This document shows positions 8,072-17,036 of a stretch of DNA of 64,000 nt, one piece after another (position 1 is the stretch's first letter; every line of letters starts with the position of its first letter). The DNA is taken from contig NZ_CP121471.1 of assembly GCF_033954835.1 (NCBI RefSeq), positions 3,528,501-3,592,500 on the forward strand. The letters are read 5' to 3'. The stretch is from Thiorhodovibrio frisius. GTDB lineage: Bacteria; Pseudomonadota; Gammaproteobacteria; Chromatiales; Chromatiaceae. The notes beneath the pieces were generated by a model. The model made no database searches. It was not told the DNA's origin and saw only the letters and a list, made by a program, of their open reading frames with translations. A program made the position numbers and the translations under genes.

Positions 8072-9252
8072 ACACTTCGCCCTTCAACCGCAAGTCACAG
8101 GATACGGATCATGAGCGCGTCTCACGCGCCCAGGCTTGGGCGCGCGCCGAGGCGCCAACCATCTGGCTGCTCGGCAAGACTCAGGCCGGCAAGACCAGCA
8201 TCGTTGCTGAAATTGTCGGCAAGGGGCATGACGAGATCGGCCAGGGGTTCCTGCCCATGACCAAGAGCGCACGCCTTTACGCCTTCCCCGAGGAGCGCCC
8301 GGTGTTGCGCTTTCTCGACACCCGCGGTCTGGGCGATGTCGCCGACTATGATCCAACCACCGATCTGCAACAAGCCAGCCGCCAGGCGCAGGTGATTTTG
8401 GTGGTCACCCGCGCCACTGACCTGGCCATTGAGGAAGTGCTGGCGACGCTTGCCCGGGTGCGCCGTGAGCAACCGGACCGGCCCGTGCTGGTGGCACAAA
8501 GCTGCCTGCATCAGGCCTACGCGCGCCATGATCGCCATCCCCTGCCCTATCCCTTCACCGGCGAGGACAGCGATTTCGCGCTGCCCGGACTGCCCGATGA
8601 ATTGCGCCAGGCCATGCAGGCGCAGCGGAAGCTGTTTGCAGACCTGCCCGGCAAGCTTCCGCCGGTGTTCGTGCCGCTTGATTTTACCCGCCCGGAACAG
8701 GGCGTGCCGCCGAGCGACTATGGCGCGCAGCGCCTGTGGGATGTGCTGGAGAGCGTGCTGCTGGAGACGGTCGTGCGCTTGCGCGCGGAGGCCAGCACAC
8801 CCTTGCCGGAGCGACTGCGGCTCAAGGTCATGTTGCCCTGGGCGTTCGCGGCGGCAGCGGCCAACGCCGTGCCCGCACCCATCCTCGGTGGCCTCGGCTC
8901 GGCCAGCCTGCAAGCACTCATGGTCAATCAGATTGCGCGGCGCTGCGGGGTCAAGGCAACACTCGACCAATGGGGCGCCTTCGTCACCACACTCGGCCCC
9001 GGATTCGCCCTGGGTTTTGGCGGACGCTGGGCCGCGCAGCAAGTGCTGAAACTCGGCATCGGCTGGGGCAGCGCGCTGGTCGCGGCCTGGACCTTTGCCA
9101 TCACCTGGGGAATCGGCGAGGCGGCGCTGTACTATTTCGCCGAGCGCGCGGCAGGGCGTGAACCAGATCCAAAGATCACGCACGCACGCTATCTCCATGG
9201 AATAAAGGAAGCGCGCACCATCTATGAAAAACGCAAGGAGCCAACCCAATGA
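8068..9252 (+). CDS. Era/YcjF-like GTPase with C-terminal hydrophobic domain
   Basis: The protein has 394 residues. A P-loop GKTQAGKTS lies near 36-44 and a G3-like LDTRGLGD near 83-90. The usual G4 motif NKxD is not seen (AQSCLHQAY stands in its place), so nucleotide specificity may be altered. The C-terminal third (about 250-375) is rich in Ala and Gly with amphipathic or membrane helices, similar to DUF697/YcjF-type domains. Translation starts at TTG 8068, with AAGGAG 7 nt upstream, and overlaps the previous stop. The 3' end overlaps the next gene by ATGA. The pair looks like an obligate membrane GTPase couple. Confidence 0.75.
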   Translation: MNTSPFNRKSQDTDHERVSRAQAWARAEAPTIWLLGKTQAGKTSIVAEIVGKGHDEIGQGFLPMTKSARLYAFPEERPVLRFLDTRGLGDVADYDPTTDLQQASRQAQVILVVTRATDLAIEEVLATLARVRREQPDRPVLVAQSCLHQAYARHDRHPLPYPFTGEDSDFALPGLPDELRQAMQAQRKLFADLPGKLPPVFVPLDFTRPEQGVPPSDYGAQRLWDVLESVLLETVVRLRAEASTPLPERLRLKVMLPWAFAAAAANAVPAPILGGLGSASLQALMVNQIARRCGVKATLDQWGAFVTTLGPGFALGFGGRWAAQQVLKLGIGWGSALVAAWTFAITWGIGEAALYYFAERAAGREPDPKITHARYLHGIKEARTIYEKRKEPTQ

Positions 9253-10772
9253 AACGATTCTGGAACCACATTCGATTCTACTGGCGCGAGTGGCTGCTGG
9301 GGTTTTTGATGCTCGCCCCGTTCGTGCTGGTGCTGCCGACGGCGGGCATCGCCTTCCTGTGGCAACAAGGCTGGTTCTGGTACTGGCCAACCAGCGTGGT
9401 GGCTTTCACCCTGATCCCGCTGGTGGCCATCCGCGCCTTCTGGAACCCGCGCGCGCATGGCGTCAGCATCGCCGCCGCCGATTCGGATGCCGCACCCGCG
9501 GAACGCCAGGCACGGAATGCGATGGAGGTTATTATCGCCGGTGTCACAGCGGAGGATGTGCGCACAGCGGACAGCGGACTGAACCTGATTCTGCGCTCGG
9601 TCAACGCCGTCGCCACCGCCTTTACCCCAGAGGGTGACGCGCTGCCTGAGCAAGGCCTGGCCGGCCTGTCCAAAGCCGCGCTGCGCTTCACGCTGCCAGA
9701 AATTCTGCTAATGAACGAAGAACTCGCACGCAAGCTGCGAGAGACCTTAACGCGTGATCTGCCGATGACGCGCCAGGTTGAGGTCGGCTGGGCGCTGGAT
9801 ACCTACGAAACCGGGACAAGCATCGCCGAGCCGGCGATGCAATTGGCGCGGGCGGCGCGCTGGGTCAACCCGCTTTCCGCCATCCAGCACGAGCTGGTGG
9901 GATTCGCGTTATCCAATGCGATCAATCAACTGGGCGCGCACGCCAAGGCACAGGTCGCCGCGTATCTCGCGCGCGAAGTCGGCGAAGCGGCGATCCGGCT
10001 CTATTCCGGCCATTACCGGCGCCGCGCCGATGAACTGCTCGCCACCGCACCCAAGTCCGAGGCGCCCCGGGCGCCAGATCCACTGACCATTGTGCTGTCC
10101 GGCCAACGCAACGCCGGCAAATCCAGCCTGCTCAACGCGCTCCTGGGTGTCGCCCAGGCGCCGGTCGGGCTGACCCGGCCCTCCGAGGGCTTCACCGCTT
10201 ATCGCCTGGCCATGCCGGAGATTGGCGACCTGATTTTGGTCGACAGCCCCGGCCTGGATCAGATGCCGCGCGAGTCCTGGCTGAAGCAGGCGCGTCAGAC
10301 TGACCTGATCCTGTGGGTGGTCGCGGCCAATCGCGCGGATCGCGCCGCCGATCAGCGCGGTCTGGCGAAACTACGCGAGCTGACCGCTTCCGATCCACGA
10401 CTGCGCGCCATCCCCCTGGTGCTGGTGGCCACCCAGGCCGACCGGCTCGACCCACCGCTGGAGTGGTCGCCTCCCTACGATCCGCTCACCGGCACGCGCC
10501 CCAAGGAAGTCGCCATGCGCGCGGCCCTGGAGGCAGCGGCGCGGAAGCTCAACATTCCCATCGCGCGCAGTGTGACGGTCGCCGCGCCACCCGATGCCCC
10601 GCCCTGGAATCTCGATGGTCTGTGGACGGTCATCATCGCCGCCCTGCCCGCCGCTCGGCAAAAGCAGCTCGAACGCGCCCTGAGTCAGGACGGTTGGTTC
10701 AAAACCGTCGTCGATGGCTTCCGCACCGTGCCGGGCGTCGTCCGCCAGGTCGGCACGTTCATCACGCGCTGA
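9249..10772 (+). CDS. Membrane-anchored GTPase, partner of the preceding gene
   Basis: The protein has 507 residues. Two transmembrane segments (about 13-58) are followed by a helical linker, then a G domain: G1 GQRNAGKSS near 283-291, G3 DSPGLD near 331 and G4-like TQAD near 395. It resembles the YfjP/Era-type 50S-binding GTPase fold. The start overlaps the upstream GTPase by 4 bp. Together with the AAA+ pair it completes a membrane-associated NTPase cluster. Membrane remodelling or stress response is a possible role; I see no direct evidence for either. Confidence 0.75.
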   Translation: MKRFWNHIRFYWREWLLGFLMLAPFVLVLPTAGIAFLWQQGWFWYWPTSVVAFTLIPLVAIRAFWNPRAHGVSIAAADSDAAPAERQARNAMEVIIAGVTAEDVRTADSGLNLILRSVNAVATAFTPEGDALPEQGLAGLSKAALRFTLPEILLMNEELARKLRETLTRDLPMTRQVEVGWALDTYETGTSIAEPAMQLARAARWVNPLSAIQHELVGFALSNAINQLGAHAKAQVAAYLAREVGEAAIRLYSGHYRRRADELLATAPKSEAPRAPDPLTIVLSGQRNAGKSSLLNALLGVAQAPVGLTRPSEGFTAYRLAMPEIGDLILVDSPGLDQMPRESWLKQARQTDLILWVVAANRADRAADQRGLAKLRELTASDPRLRAIPLVLVATQADRLDPPLEWSPPYDPLTGTRPKEVAMRAALEAAARKLNIPIARSVTVAAPPDAPPWNLDGLWTVIIAALPAARQKQLERALSQDGWFKTVVDGFRTVPGVVRQVGTFITR

Positions 10773-11504
10773 ATGTAAGGTGACTGAGCAACACCCAGCA
10801 CATGGCCCCGACCAGAGATGCCCCCGGAGCGCACCCAAAAAGCCTGACCCGCCCGCGTTGAATACGGGACAGCGGCTCATCGGCCATCCGTGGTCAGGAT
10901 CTGTTTTTTTCGCCGAGCCGCGCACTTCGCCCCGGATCGGGGACAGCATCCGTACCATTCCTTCAGCCAACAATCAAAATCAACCCCTGGCGGCAAAAAG
11001 TCTGTCGATCATGCTCGACAATCCCAAAGTAGGCGGAACTGCCGGCAGATCAGCGTTGCTCCTGCTGAGTCAGGCGTCTTATGACCGACGGTATGGTCGA
11101 ATGCACGCGATCAAGATTCGCCATGTTCACGTCAATCTGTTCATCCGCAAGTTCGCCCGGCTCTATCCTAATGATGATCTGACCTTGGCGAATGTTGAAC
11201 GCGTCGCCAAGGACGATGGCGCCAATCCCATTCTGGTCTGCGCGAAGGTTCCCAAGAACGCCGTGTTGCAGGCCAAATATCGCCAACACAGTGCCGATAA
11301 CTGCGCGATGGAACACGACGTCAAAATCATGAAGACAACTGCCCTGGCCCGCTCCACTTCGGCAACGAACGGGTTCTATAACTTGTGACGGCTGTCCGCG
11401 ACTCTTTTCTATCAAGACGAACAGGCCGCACTCAAAATGGCCCTACAATAGGCAGGGTCAGTTTCCATCCAGGATTGAAACACCGCTATCAATTCCCCGC
11501 CACC
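10773..11504. other. Intergenic region between GTPase and hen1
   Basis: About 730 bp without a convincing gene. Frames of roughly 100-120 residues exist on both strands around 11050-11400, with no recognisable domain and no good ribosome-binding site. They may be decayed coding sequence. The gap suggests hen1-pnkp has its own promoter. Confidence 0.4.
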
Positions 11505-12947
11505 ATGCTTCTGACCCTCACCACCACCCATCGCCCCGCGACGGATCTCGGCTATCTGCTCGCCAAGCACCCGGCGCACTGCCATGAGCGCGCGTTTGGC
11601 CATGGGCGCGCCTGGCTGTTCTTCCCGGAGGCCACCGAGGCGCGTTGCACGGCTTGCTTGCTGCTCGATATCGATCCCATCGCGCTCTCGCGGTCGGCGG
11701 CTCGGCCGGGTGCGGGTGCGGGCGGTGCGTCATCCGCGCCGCTGGAACCCTATGTGAACGACCGACCCTATGTGGCGTCGTCCTTTCTGAGTGTCGCCAT
11801 CGCCCGCACCCTGGGCTCGGCGCTCAAGGGGCGCAGCCGGGAGCGGCCGGAGCTGGCTGAGACTGCCATTCCGCTTGAGGCGCATTTGCCGGCGCTGCCG
11901 GCGGCGGGCGGTGAGTCTTTTCTGCGCGATCTGTTCGAGCCGCTGGGTTATGAACTCGAAGTCGAACCCGTGCCGCTTGATGAGGCCTTTCCGTGCTGGG
12001 GGCCGAGCCGGCTAGTCAGCCTGCGCCTGCACGCCCGGCTGCGACTGGCGGAGCTGTTGAACCATCTCTATGTGCTGCTGCCGGTGCTCGATGATCGCAA
12101 GCATTACTGGGTTGGCGAGGCGGAGCTTGACAAGCTGCTGCACGCCGGCGGCGACTGGCTGGCGACGCACCCGGAGCGAGAGATCATCGCCCGGCGTTAT
12201 CTCAAGCGCGACCGCCGGATGGTTGGGGAGGCCTTGCGGCAACTCCTGGCCGGGGACGATCCTGATAGCGACGCCGAGGAGGATCCGCGACTGGCCGCGA
12301 GTCTTGCGCGGGCACGCAACGGTCCCTTGGCACAGCGGCGCCGCGCGGCGATCATTTCGACGCTGGTCGACCACGGTTCAACATCGGTGCTGGATATCGG
12401 CTGTGGCGATGGACGGCTGCTACAGGATCTGCTCGCCGACAGCCGCTTCGCGCGCATCGCCGGCACCGACGTCTCGCCCGAGGTGCTGCGCGTCGCGGCC
12501 AAGATGCTGCATCTGGATGAATGCTCCGAGCGGCAACGCCAGCGCCTGGCGTTGTTTCAAAGTTCAGCCTTGTATCGCGACGCGCGTTATCGCGGCTTCG
12601 ATGCCTTGGTGGTCAGCGAGGTCATCGAGCATGTCGACCCTTCGCTCCTGAAAACCCTGGCGCGCATGTTGTTCGGCGAGGCCCAGCCGCCGTTGCTGAT
12701 CCTGACCACGCCGAATCGCGATTACAATGCGCTCTATCCCCGACTGCCGGCTGGCGATCGGCGCGAACGGGATCACCGCTTCGAATGGTCGCGGGCGGAG
12801 TTCCAGGACTGGTGCTTGCCCGTCGCCGCGCAATACGGTTATCAGGTGCGCTTCGAGCCGATTGGCGACCCGCACCCGGAATTGGGTGCCTCGAGCCAGA
12901 TGGCGATCTTCACCCGAGCAGACAGCCGCGAGCGTGCCCCGGCATGA
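11505..12947 (+). CDS. hen1: 3'-terminal RNA ribose 2'-O-methyltransferase Hen1
   Basis: The 480-residue protein begins MLLTLTTTHRPATDLGYLL, the usual start of bacterial Hen1, which is why the longer upstream frame is rejected. The N-terminal half is the bacterial Hen1 ligase-activating domain. The C-terminal half is a class I methyltransferase with VLDIGCGDGR near 295-305 and the metal-binding motif EVIEHVD near 372. In the known family, Hen1 methylates the 2'-OH at the break site during repair of cleaved RNA by Pnkp and protects the repaired end. It overlaps pnkp by ATGA, as in known Pnkp-Hen1 operons. Confidence 0.93.
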   Translation: MLLTLTTTHRPATDLGYLLAKHPAHCHERAFGHGRAWLFFPEATEARCTACLLLDIDPIALSRSAARPGAGAGGASSAPLEPYVNDRPYVASSFLSVAIARTLGSALKGRSRERPELAETAIPLEAHLPALPAAGGESFLRDLFEPLGYELEVEPVPLDEAFPCWGPSRLVSLRLHARLRLAELLNHLYVLLPVLDDRKHYWVGEAELDKLLHAGGDWLATHPEREIIARRYLKRDRRMVGEALRQLLAGDDPDSDAEEDPRLAASLARARNGPLAQRRRAAIISTLVDHGSTSVLDIGCGDGRLLQDLLADSRFARIAGTDVSPEVLRVAAKMLHLDECSERQRQRLALFQSSALYRDARYRGFDALVVSEVIEHVDPSLLKTLARMLFGEAQPPLLILTTPNRDYNALYPRLPAGDRRERDHRFEWSRAEFQDWCLPVAAQYGYQVRFEPIGDPHPELGASSQMAIFTRADSRERAPA

Positions 12948-15493
12948 CCATTACCCTGCCAGTCTTCTCCCTCATCATGCTGGTCGGTGCTTCCGGCAGC
13001 GGCAAATCGACCTTCGCCCGACGGCATTTTCGCCCCACCGAGGTCTTGTCCTCGGATACCTGCCGCGGCTGGGTCAGCGATGACGAGACCGACCAGTCCG
13101 CCACCAAGGACGCCTTCGAGGTGCTGCATTTCATCGCCGCCAAGCGGTTGGCCGCGCGACGCCTGACAGTGATCGACGCGACCAATGTGCAGCCCGACGC
13201 ACGCAAGTCGCTGCTCGCCCTGGCGCGACGCTGGCACTGCTTGCCGGTCGCCATCGTGCTCGATCTGCCGCCGGCCCTGTGCCACGGTCGCAACCAGGCG
13301 CGCGCGGATCGCCAATTCGGATCCGAGGTAGTGCGCCGCCAAGCCGATCAGCTTAAACGTTCTTTGCGCAGTCTGAAGAAAGAAGGTTTTCGCCAGATCG
13401 TGCGGCTCGACTCGCCCGAGGCCATCGAGGCCGTGCGCATCGAGCGCCAACCGCTGTGGAACGACCGCCGCGCGGATACCGGCCCTTTCGATCTAATTGG
13501 CGACGTGCATGGCTGTTTCTTTGAGCTGTGCGATCTGCTGCGCACCCTGGGCTACCAGGTCAATGATGATCCCGCCCAGCCCAGCGCCCAGCACCCGGAG
13601 GGTCGCCGCGCGCTCTTTCTTGGCGACCTGGTCGATCGCGGCCCCGCCACGCCTGCCGTGCTGCGCCTGGTGATGCAGATGACCGCCGCAGGTCAGGCGC
13701 TCTGCGTGCCGGGCAATCATGAGGCCAAGCTGAAGAAATGGCTCGACGGTCGCCAGGTCAAGCCAACCCATGGCCTGGCCGAATCCATCGCCCAGCTCGA
13801 AAAGGAGTCGGCCGCTTTTCGCGCCCAGGTGCGCGACTGGATCGATGGGCTGGTCAGTCATTATGTGCTGGACGGCGGCAACCTGGTCGCGGCCCATGCC
13901 GGCCTGGCGGAGGAATTCCAGGGCCGCGCCTCGGGTGCGGTGCGGTCTTTCGCGCTCTATGGCGAGACCACCGGAGAGACCGATGCCTTCGGCCTGCCGG
14001 TGCGCCATGACTGGGCGGCGGCCTATCGCGGCCGGGCGCATGTGGTGTATGGCCATACCCCGGTACCCGAGCCGGTCTGGATCAACCGCACCCTGTGCCT
14101 GGATACCGGCTGCGTCTTCGGCGGGCGGCTGACGTCGCTGCGCTGGCCGGAGAAGGCGATCATATCCGTTCTGGCCCGGCAGCCGTATTACCAGCCGGTG
14201 CGACCGCTGGCCGATCCCTCAACATTGATTGCGAGGCCAGCAGACCTTCTCGACATCACCGACATTCAGGGCTTGCGTCACATCGAGACCGCGCTGATCC
14301 CGCGCGTGCGCATCGGCGAGGATCAGGCAGCGGCGGCCTTGGAGGTCATGAGCCGCTTCGCCGTCGATCCCCATTGGCTGATCTATCTGCCCCCGACCAT
14401 GGCGCCGGCGGCGACCTGCCCGGAGGGCGAGTATCTGGAGCACCCGCGCCCGGTGCTGGAGGATTATCGGCGGGGCGGCGTCACGCGTCTGATCGGCCAG
14501 GAAAAGCACATGGGCTCGCGCGCGGTGGTCATCGTCACTCGCGCCGATGGCGTGGCGGCCCGGCGTTTTGGCGCCACCGATCGACGCGAGGGCGTGATCC
14601 ACACCCGCACCGGACGGCCCTTCTTTGCCGACCGGGCGTTGGAGCGCGCCCTGCTCGAACGGCTGCGCGGCGCCGTCGCGGCCAGCGGACTCTGGGAAGA
14701 ATTCAACACCGACTGGCTGGCGCTGGATGCCGAGCTGATGCCCTGGTCGGCCAAGGCGCTGGAACTGCTCAAAAGCCAATATGCCACGGTCGGGGCCGCC
14801 GGCCAGCGGGGATTGGCCGCGGCAGTCGATCTGCTCGATCAAGCGGTCGCGCGTGGCGGTGCTCCCGAGGACTTGCTCGCGCGTTTTCGCGCGCGCCAGA
14901 CCATGCTGGACGATTATGTCGCAGCCTATCGGCGCTATTGCTGGGACACGCCGTCACTGGAAGACTACCGCCTCGCGCCCTTCCATCTGCTCGCCGCCGA
15001 GGGGCGAACCTTCAGCGATCGTGATCATCTCTGGCATATCCAAACCCTGGCGCGTCTGTGCGCGGCCGATGCCTTGCTGCAAGCGACCGCCTATCGTCTG
15101 GTCAACCTAGAGGATGCGCACTCCGAACAGGCGCTGATCGATTGGTGGCTGGAGCTGACCGGGCGCGGTGGCGAAGGCTTGGTGATCAAGCCGCTCGATT
15201 GGGTCACCACCAGCCAGTCAGGACAGCGCGGCAAGTGGGTGCAACCAGCGATCAAATGCCGAGGGCGCGAGTATCTGCGCATTATCTACGGTCCGGAATA
15301 TACGCATCCCGAGCATCTCGGGCGACTGCGCGCCCGAAGCCTGGGCTCCAAGCGCGCACTGGCCCTGCGCGAGTATGCGCTTGGGCTGGAGGCGCTCCAT
15401 CGATTTGTCAGTGGCGAGCCGTTGTATCGGGTGCATGAGTGCGTCTTCGGTGTCCTGGCGCTGGAGAGCGAGGGTGTCGATCCGCGACTCTAA
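12944..15493 (+). CDS. pnkp: Polynucleotide kinase-phosphatase-ligase Pnkp
   Basis: The 849-residue protein has three modules. The N-terminal kinase has GASGSGKST near 9-17. The metallophosphatase has DLIGDVHG near 183, FLGDLVDRG near 225 and VPGNHEAKL. The adenylyltransferase has KHMGSR with Lys521 as the predicted nucleophile. Bacterial Pnkp heals and, with Hen1, seals RNAs cut by ribotoxins. The frame is open upstream into hen1, but the ATG at 12944 matches the family start and gives the 4-bp overlap. The RNA repair role is established for the family. Any link to the NTPase cluster upstream rests on position only. Confidence 0.95.
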   Translation: MTITLPVFSLIMLVGASGSGKSTFARRHFRPTEVLSSDTCRGWVSDDETDQSATKDAFEVLHFIAAKRLAARRLTVIDATNVQPDARKSLLALARRWHCLPVAIVLDLPPALCHGRNQARADRQFGSEVVRRQADQLKRSLRSLKKEGFRQIVRLDSPEAIEAVRIERQPLWNDRRADTGPFDLIGDVHGCFFELCDLLRTLGYQVNDDPAQPSAQHPEGRRALFLGDLVDRGPATPAVLRLVMQMTAAGQALCVPGNHEAKLKKWLDGRQVKPTHGLAESIAQLEKESAAFRAQVRDWIDGLVSHYVLDGGNLVAAHAGLAEEFQGRASGAVRSFALYGETTGETDAFGLPVRHDWAAAYRGRAHVVYGHTPVPEPVWINRTLCLDTGCVFGGRLTSLRWPEKAIISVLARQPYYQPVRPLADPSTLIARPADLLDITDIQGLRHIETALIPRVRIGEDQAAAALEVMSRFAVDPHWLIYLPPTMAPAATCPEGEYLEHPRPVLEDYRRGGVTRLIGQEKHMGSRAVVIVTRADGVAARRFGATDRREGVIHTRTGRPFFADRALERALLERLRGAVAASGLWEEFNTDWLALDAELMPWSAKALELLKSQYATVGAAGQRGLAAAVDLLDQAVARGGAPEDLLARFRARQTMLDDYVAAYRRYCWDTPSLEDYRLAPFHLLAAEGRTFSDRDHLWHIQTLARLCAADALLQATAYRLVNLEDAHSEQALIDWWLELTGRGGEGLVIKPLDWVTTSQSGQRGKWVQPAIKCRGREYLRIIYGPEYTHPEHLGRLRARSLGSKRALALREYALGLEALHRFVSGEPLYRVHECVFGVLALESEGVDPRL

Positions 15494-16232
15494 ACACGAG
15501 ATTATTCTCCGGACGGCGGCTCAAACGTGAAAAAATTCCGCACGACGACCAAGCAACAAGGCGAACCTGGCGAGCTTAACGCGGGGTTGGAACATCGGAT
15601 CCGGCACAGAGTCCCTGTCGGTACCCTGCTCGATAAGGCATTGACTGGATTCATGATTCATTATTGGATCATCTCGAAGTCCGCGAAGAACCTCAGGCTG
15701 GCGTCGTTCGAGATTAACGCACGGAGCTTTGATTTTCTTGGCCAACCCCGTGAGTCACCGCCAGCGAAGCTCCTTGTTCCCGGCAAAACGGCCAGGGCGC
15801 AGAATGCGCCGCCGCGTAGAAGGTGACCGGCAGCGGCAGGAAATGATTATCTGGCCGCACGGTTGCCCCCGAGCGATACCAGACCATGTAGTGCCAGAGT
15901 GGACGCGCCATGGTCTTGATCATGCAAGGTCCATGCAAGGACAGCCTTCTTGGCTACGAATCGGCGCACAGCGTTCGGGCCTCTCGATCAAAGCGCGCCC
16001 GACGACAGCCGACGACAGATCAGCGCGCAAGCGACCCCTCATGCGGGGTAGACGTGAGTAACCAATCGAAGTGGTTGTCCTCGGTGATCCGACACAGTGC
16101 CATGTTTCCGGCACTGTCGATCCGCAATCCAGCGGAGGTGATGGCCGCTCTAGGCGGCTGGAGCGATCACGGGGATTTAGCGATTGCTTCGCCGCTTGCG
16201 CGCGGCGCTGTCACAATTCTGACAGGCAGGCG
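15494..16232. other. Gene-poor region after pnkp
   Basis: About 740 bp. A 99-residue frame (15527-15826, GTG start) has no recognisable domain and a weak ribosome-binding site. The rest shows stop-broken frames. This is probably decayed DNA at the edge of the conjugation module. Confidence 0.4.
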
Positions 16233-17000
16233 TTAGCCCGCAAGCGAGAACACCTCATCCAGCACATCGATGGGATAGCTGTTGACCGAACCGAAGCGCT
16301 CGTCTGGAATACTGCCGATGCGCTCTCCGCGCTCGCGCGCTAGCTTGGCGGCGGCCATCCCTTTCTGGCGCGATTCGGAGATTGGCAATCGAATACCGTT
16401 CTGCTTCATGTAGGCGGTGATGGTCCGGTAGCCCGTATCGCTACCCATCAAATCGACACGCTGTTCGAGTCTCGCGATCCGCTCCGCTTGTTCGGCTTGG
16501 TCTCGTTCGGCTGCGAGCAGCGCCTGCCCATGCGCGATCATCAACTCGGCTGGAGAGAGAGGCCGGACTTGGGTCTTCTCCAATGCTTGCCAACGCCGAA
16601 CGACGCGCAACCGAGCCTGATCGTTGTAACCGGTGAGCAACGTGAGGGTGTGATCCTTGTCGAGGTCGATCCGGGCAATGTACCCACGATCATCCTTCTC
16701 AATCGTAACACCCTGTATTTTATGTTGATCCAGTTTTGGTTTATCGTCCAGGTGATAGAGATTCTTCAACATCTTTCGGATATCGCGAAGAACATGACCA
16801 TGCGTTTTCCCGGTCAGTTCCGCGATCTCGCGGCTCGACATGGCCAACGGAAAAGTCTCCGACGCGTTCAACACCATCAGTCCCATAACGAATGCTTCCC
16901 CTGATTGTGATACCGATTGAACAGCGTGATTGAATGGGACCGGCGATGCCTGCGGCAAGCCAGAACCAGGACTGTTGCTGTTGACTTCGGTTCCAAACAT
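16233..17000 (-). CDS. Rha family phage regulatory protein with C-terminal antirepressor-like region
   Basis: The 255-residue frame has a Rha domain (about 52-140) with SSREIAELTGKTHGHVLRDI and a DHTLTLLTGYNDQARLRVVRRW segment, followed by a coiled-coil stretch and a basic tail (MKQNGIRLPISESRQKGMAA) typical of phage antirepressors. Family members are phage-borne regulators of lysogeny or host functions. The first 38 residues are low-complexity, so the start may be one of the internal ATGs near residue 39-42. It lies directly downstream of traB, where traV would be expected in SXT/F-type elements, pointing to phage-derived cargo at a module boundary. Confidence 0.8.
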   Translation of the reverse strand: MFGTEVNSNSPGSGLPQASPVPFNHAVQSVSQSGEAFVMGLMVLNASETFPLAMSSREIAELTGKTHGHVLRDIRKMLKNLYHLDDKPKLDQHKIQGVTIEKDDRGYIARIDLDKDHTLTLLTGYNDQARLRVVRRWQALEKTQVRPLSPAELMIAHGQALLAAERDQAEQAERIARLEQRVDLMGSDTGYRTITAYMKQNGIRLPISESRQKGMAAAKLARERGERIGSIPDERFGSVNSYPIDVLDEVFSLAG

Positions 17001-17036
17001 CGGCTCATCGCACAGACAATCCCTGTCGAGTGCGGG

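Noticed and set aside
8122-9390. 422-residue minus-strand frame across the GTPase genes
   Set aside because: Antisense to clear P-loop proteins; its own translation has no domain pattern.
11050-11415. 121-residue minus-strand frame before hen1
   Set aside because: No recognisable domain or ribosome-binding site, and the plus strand is equally open; undecidable, so left as intergenic.
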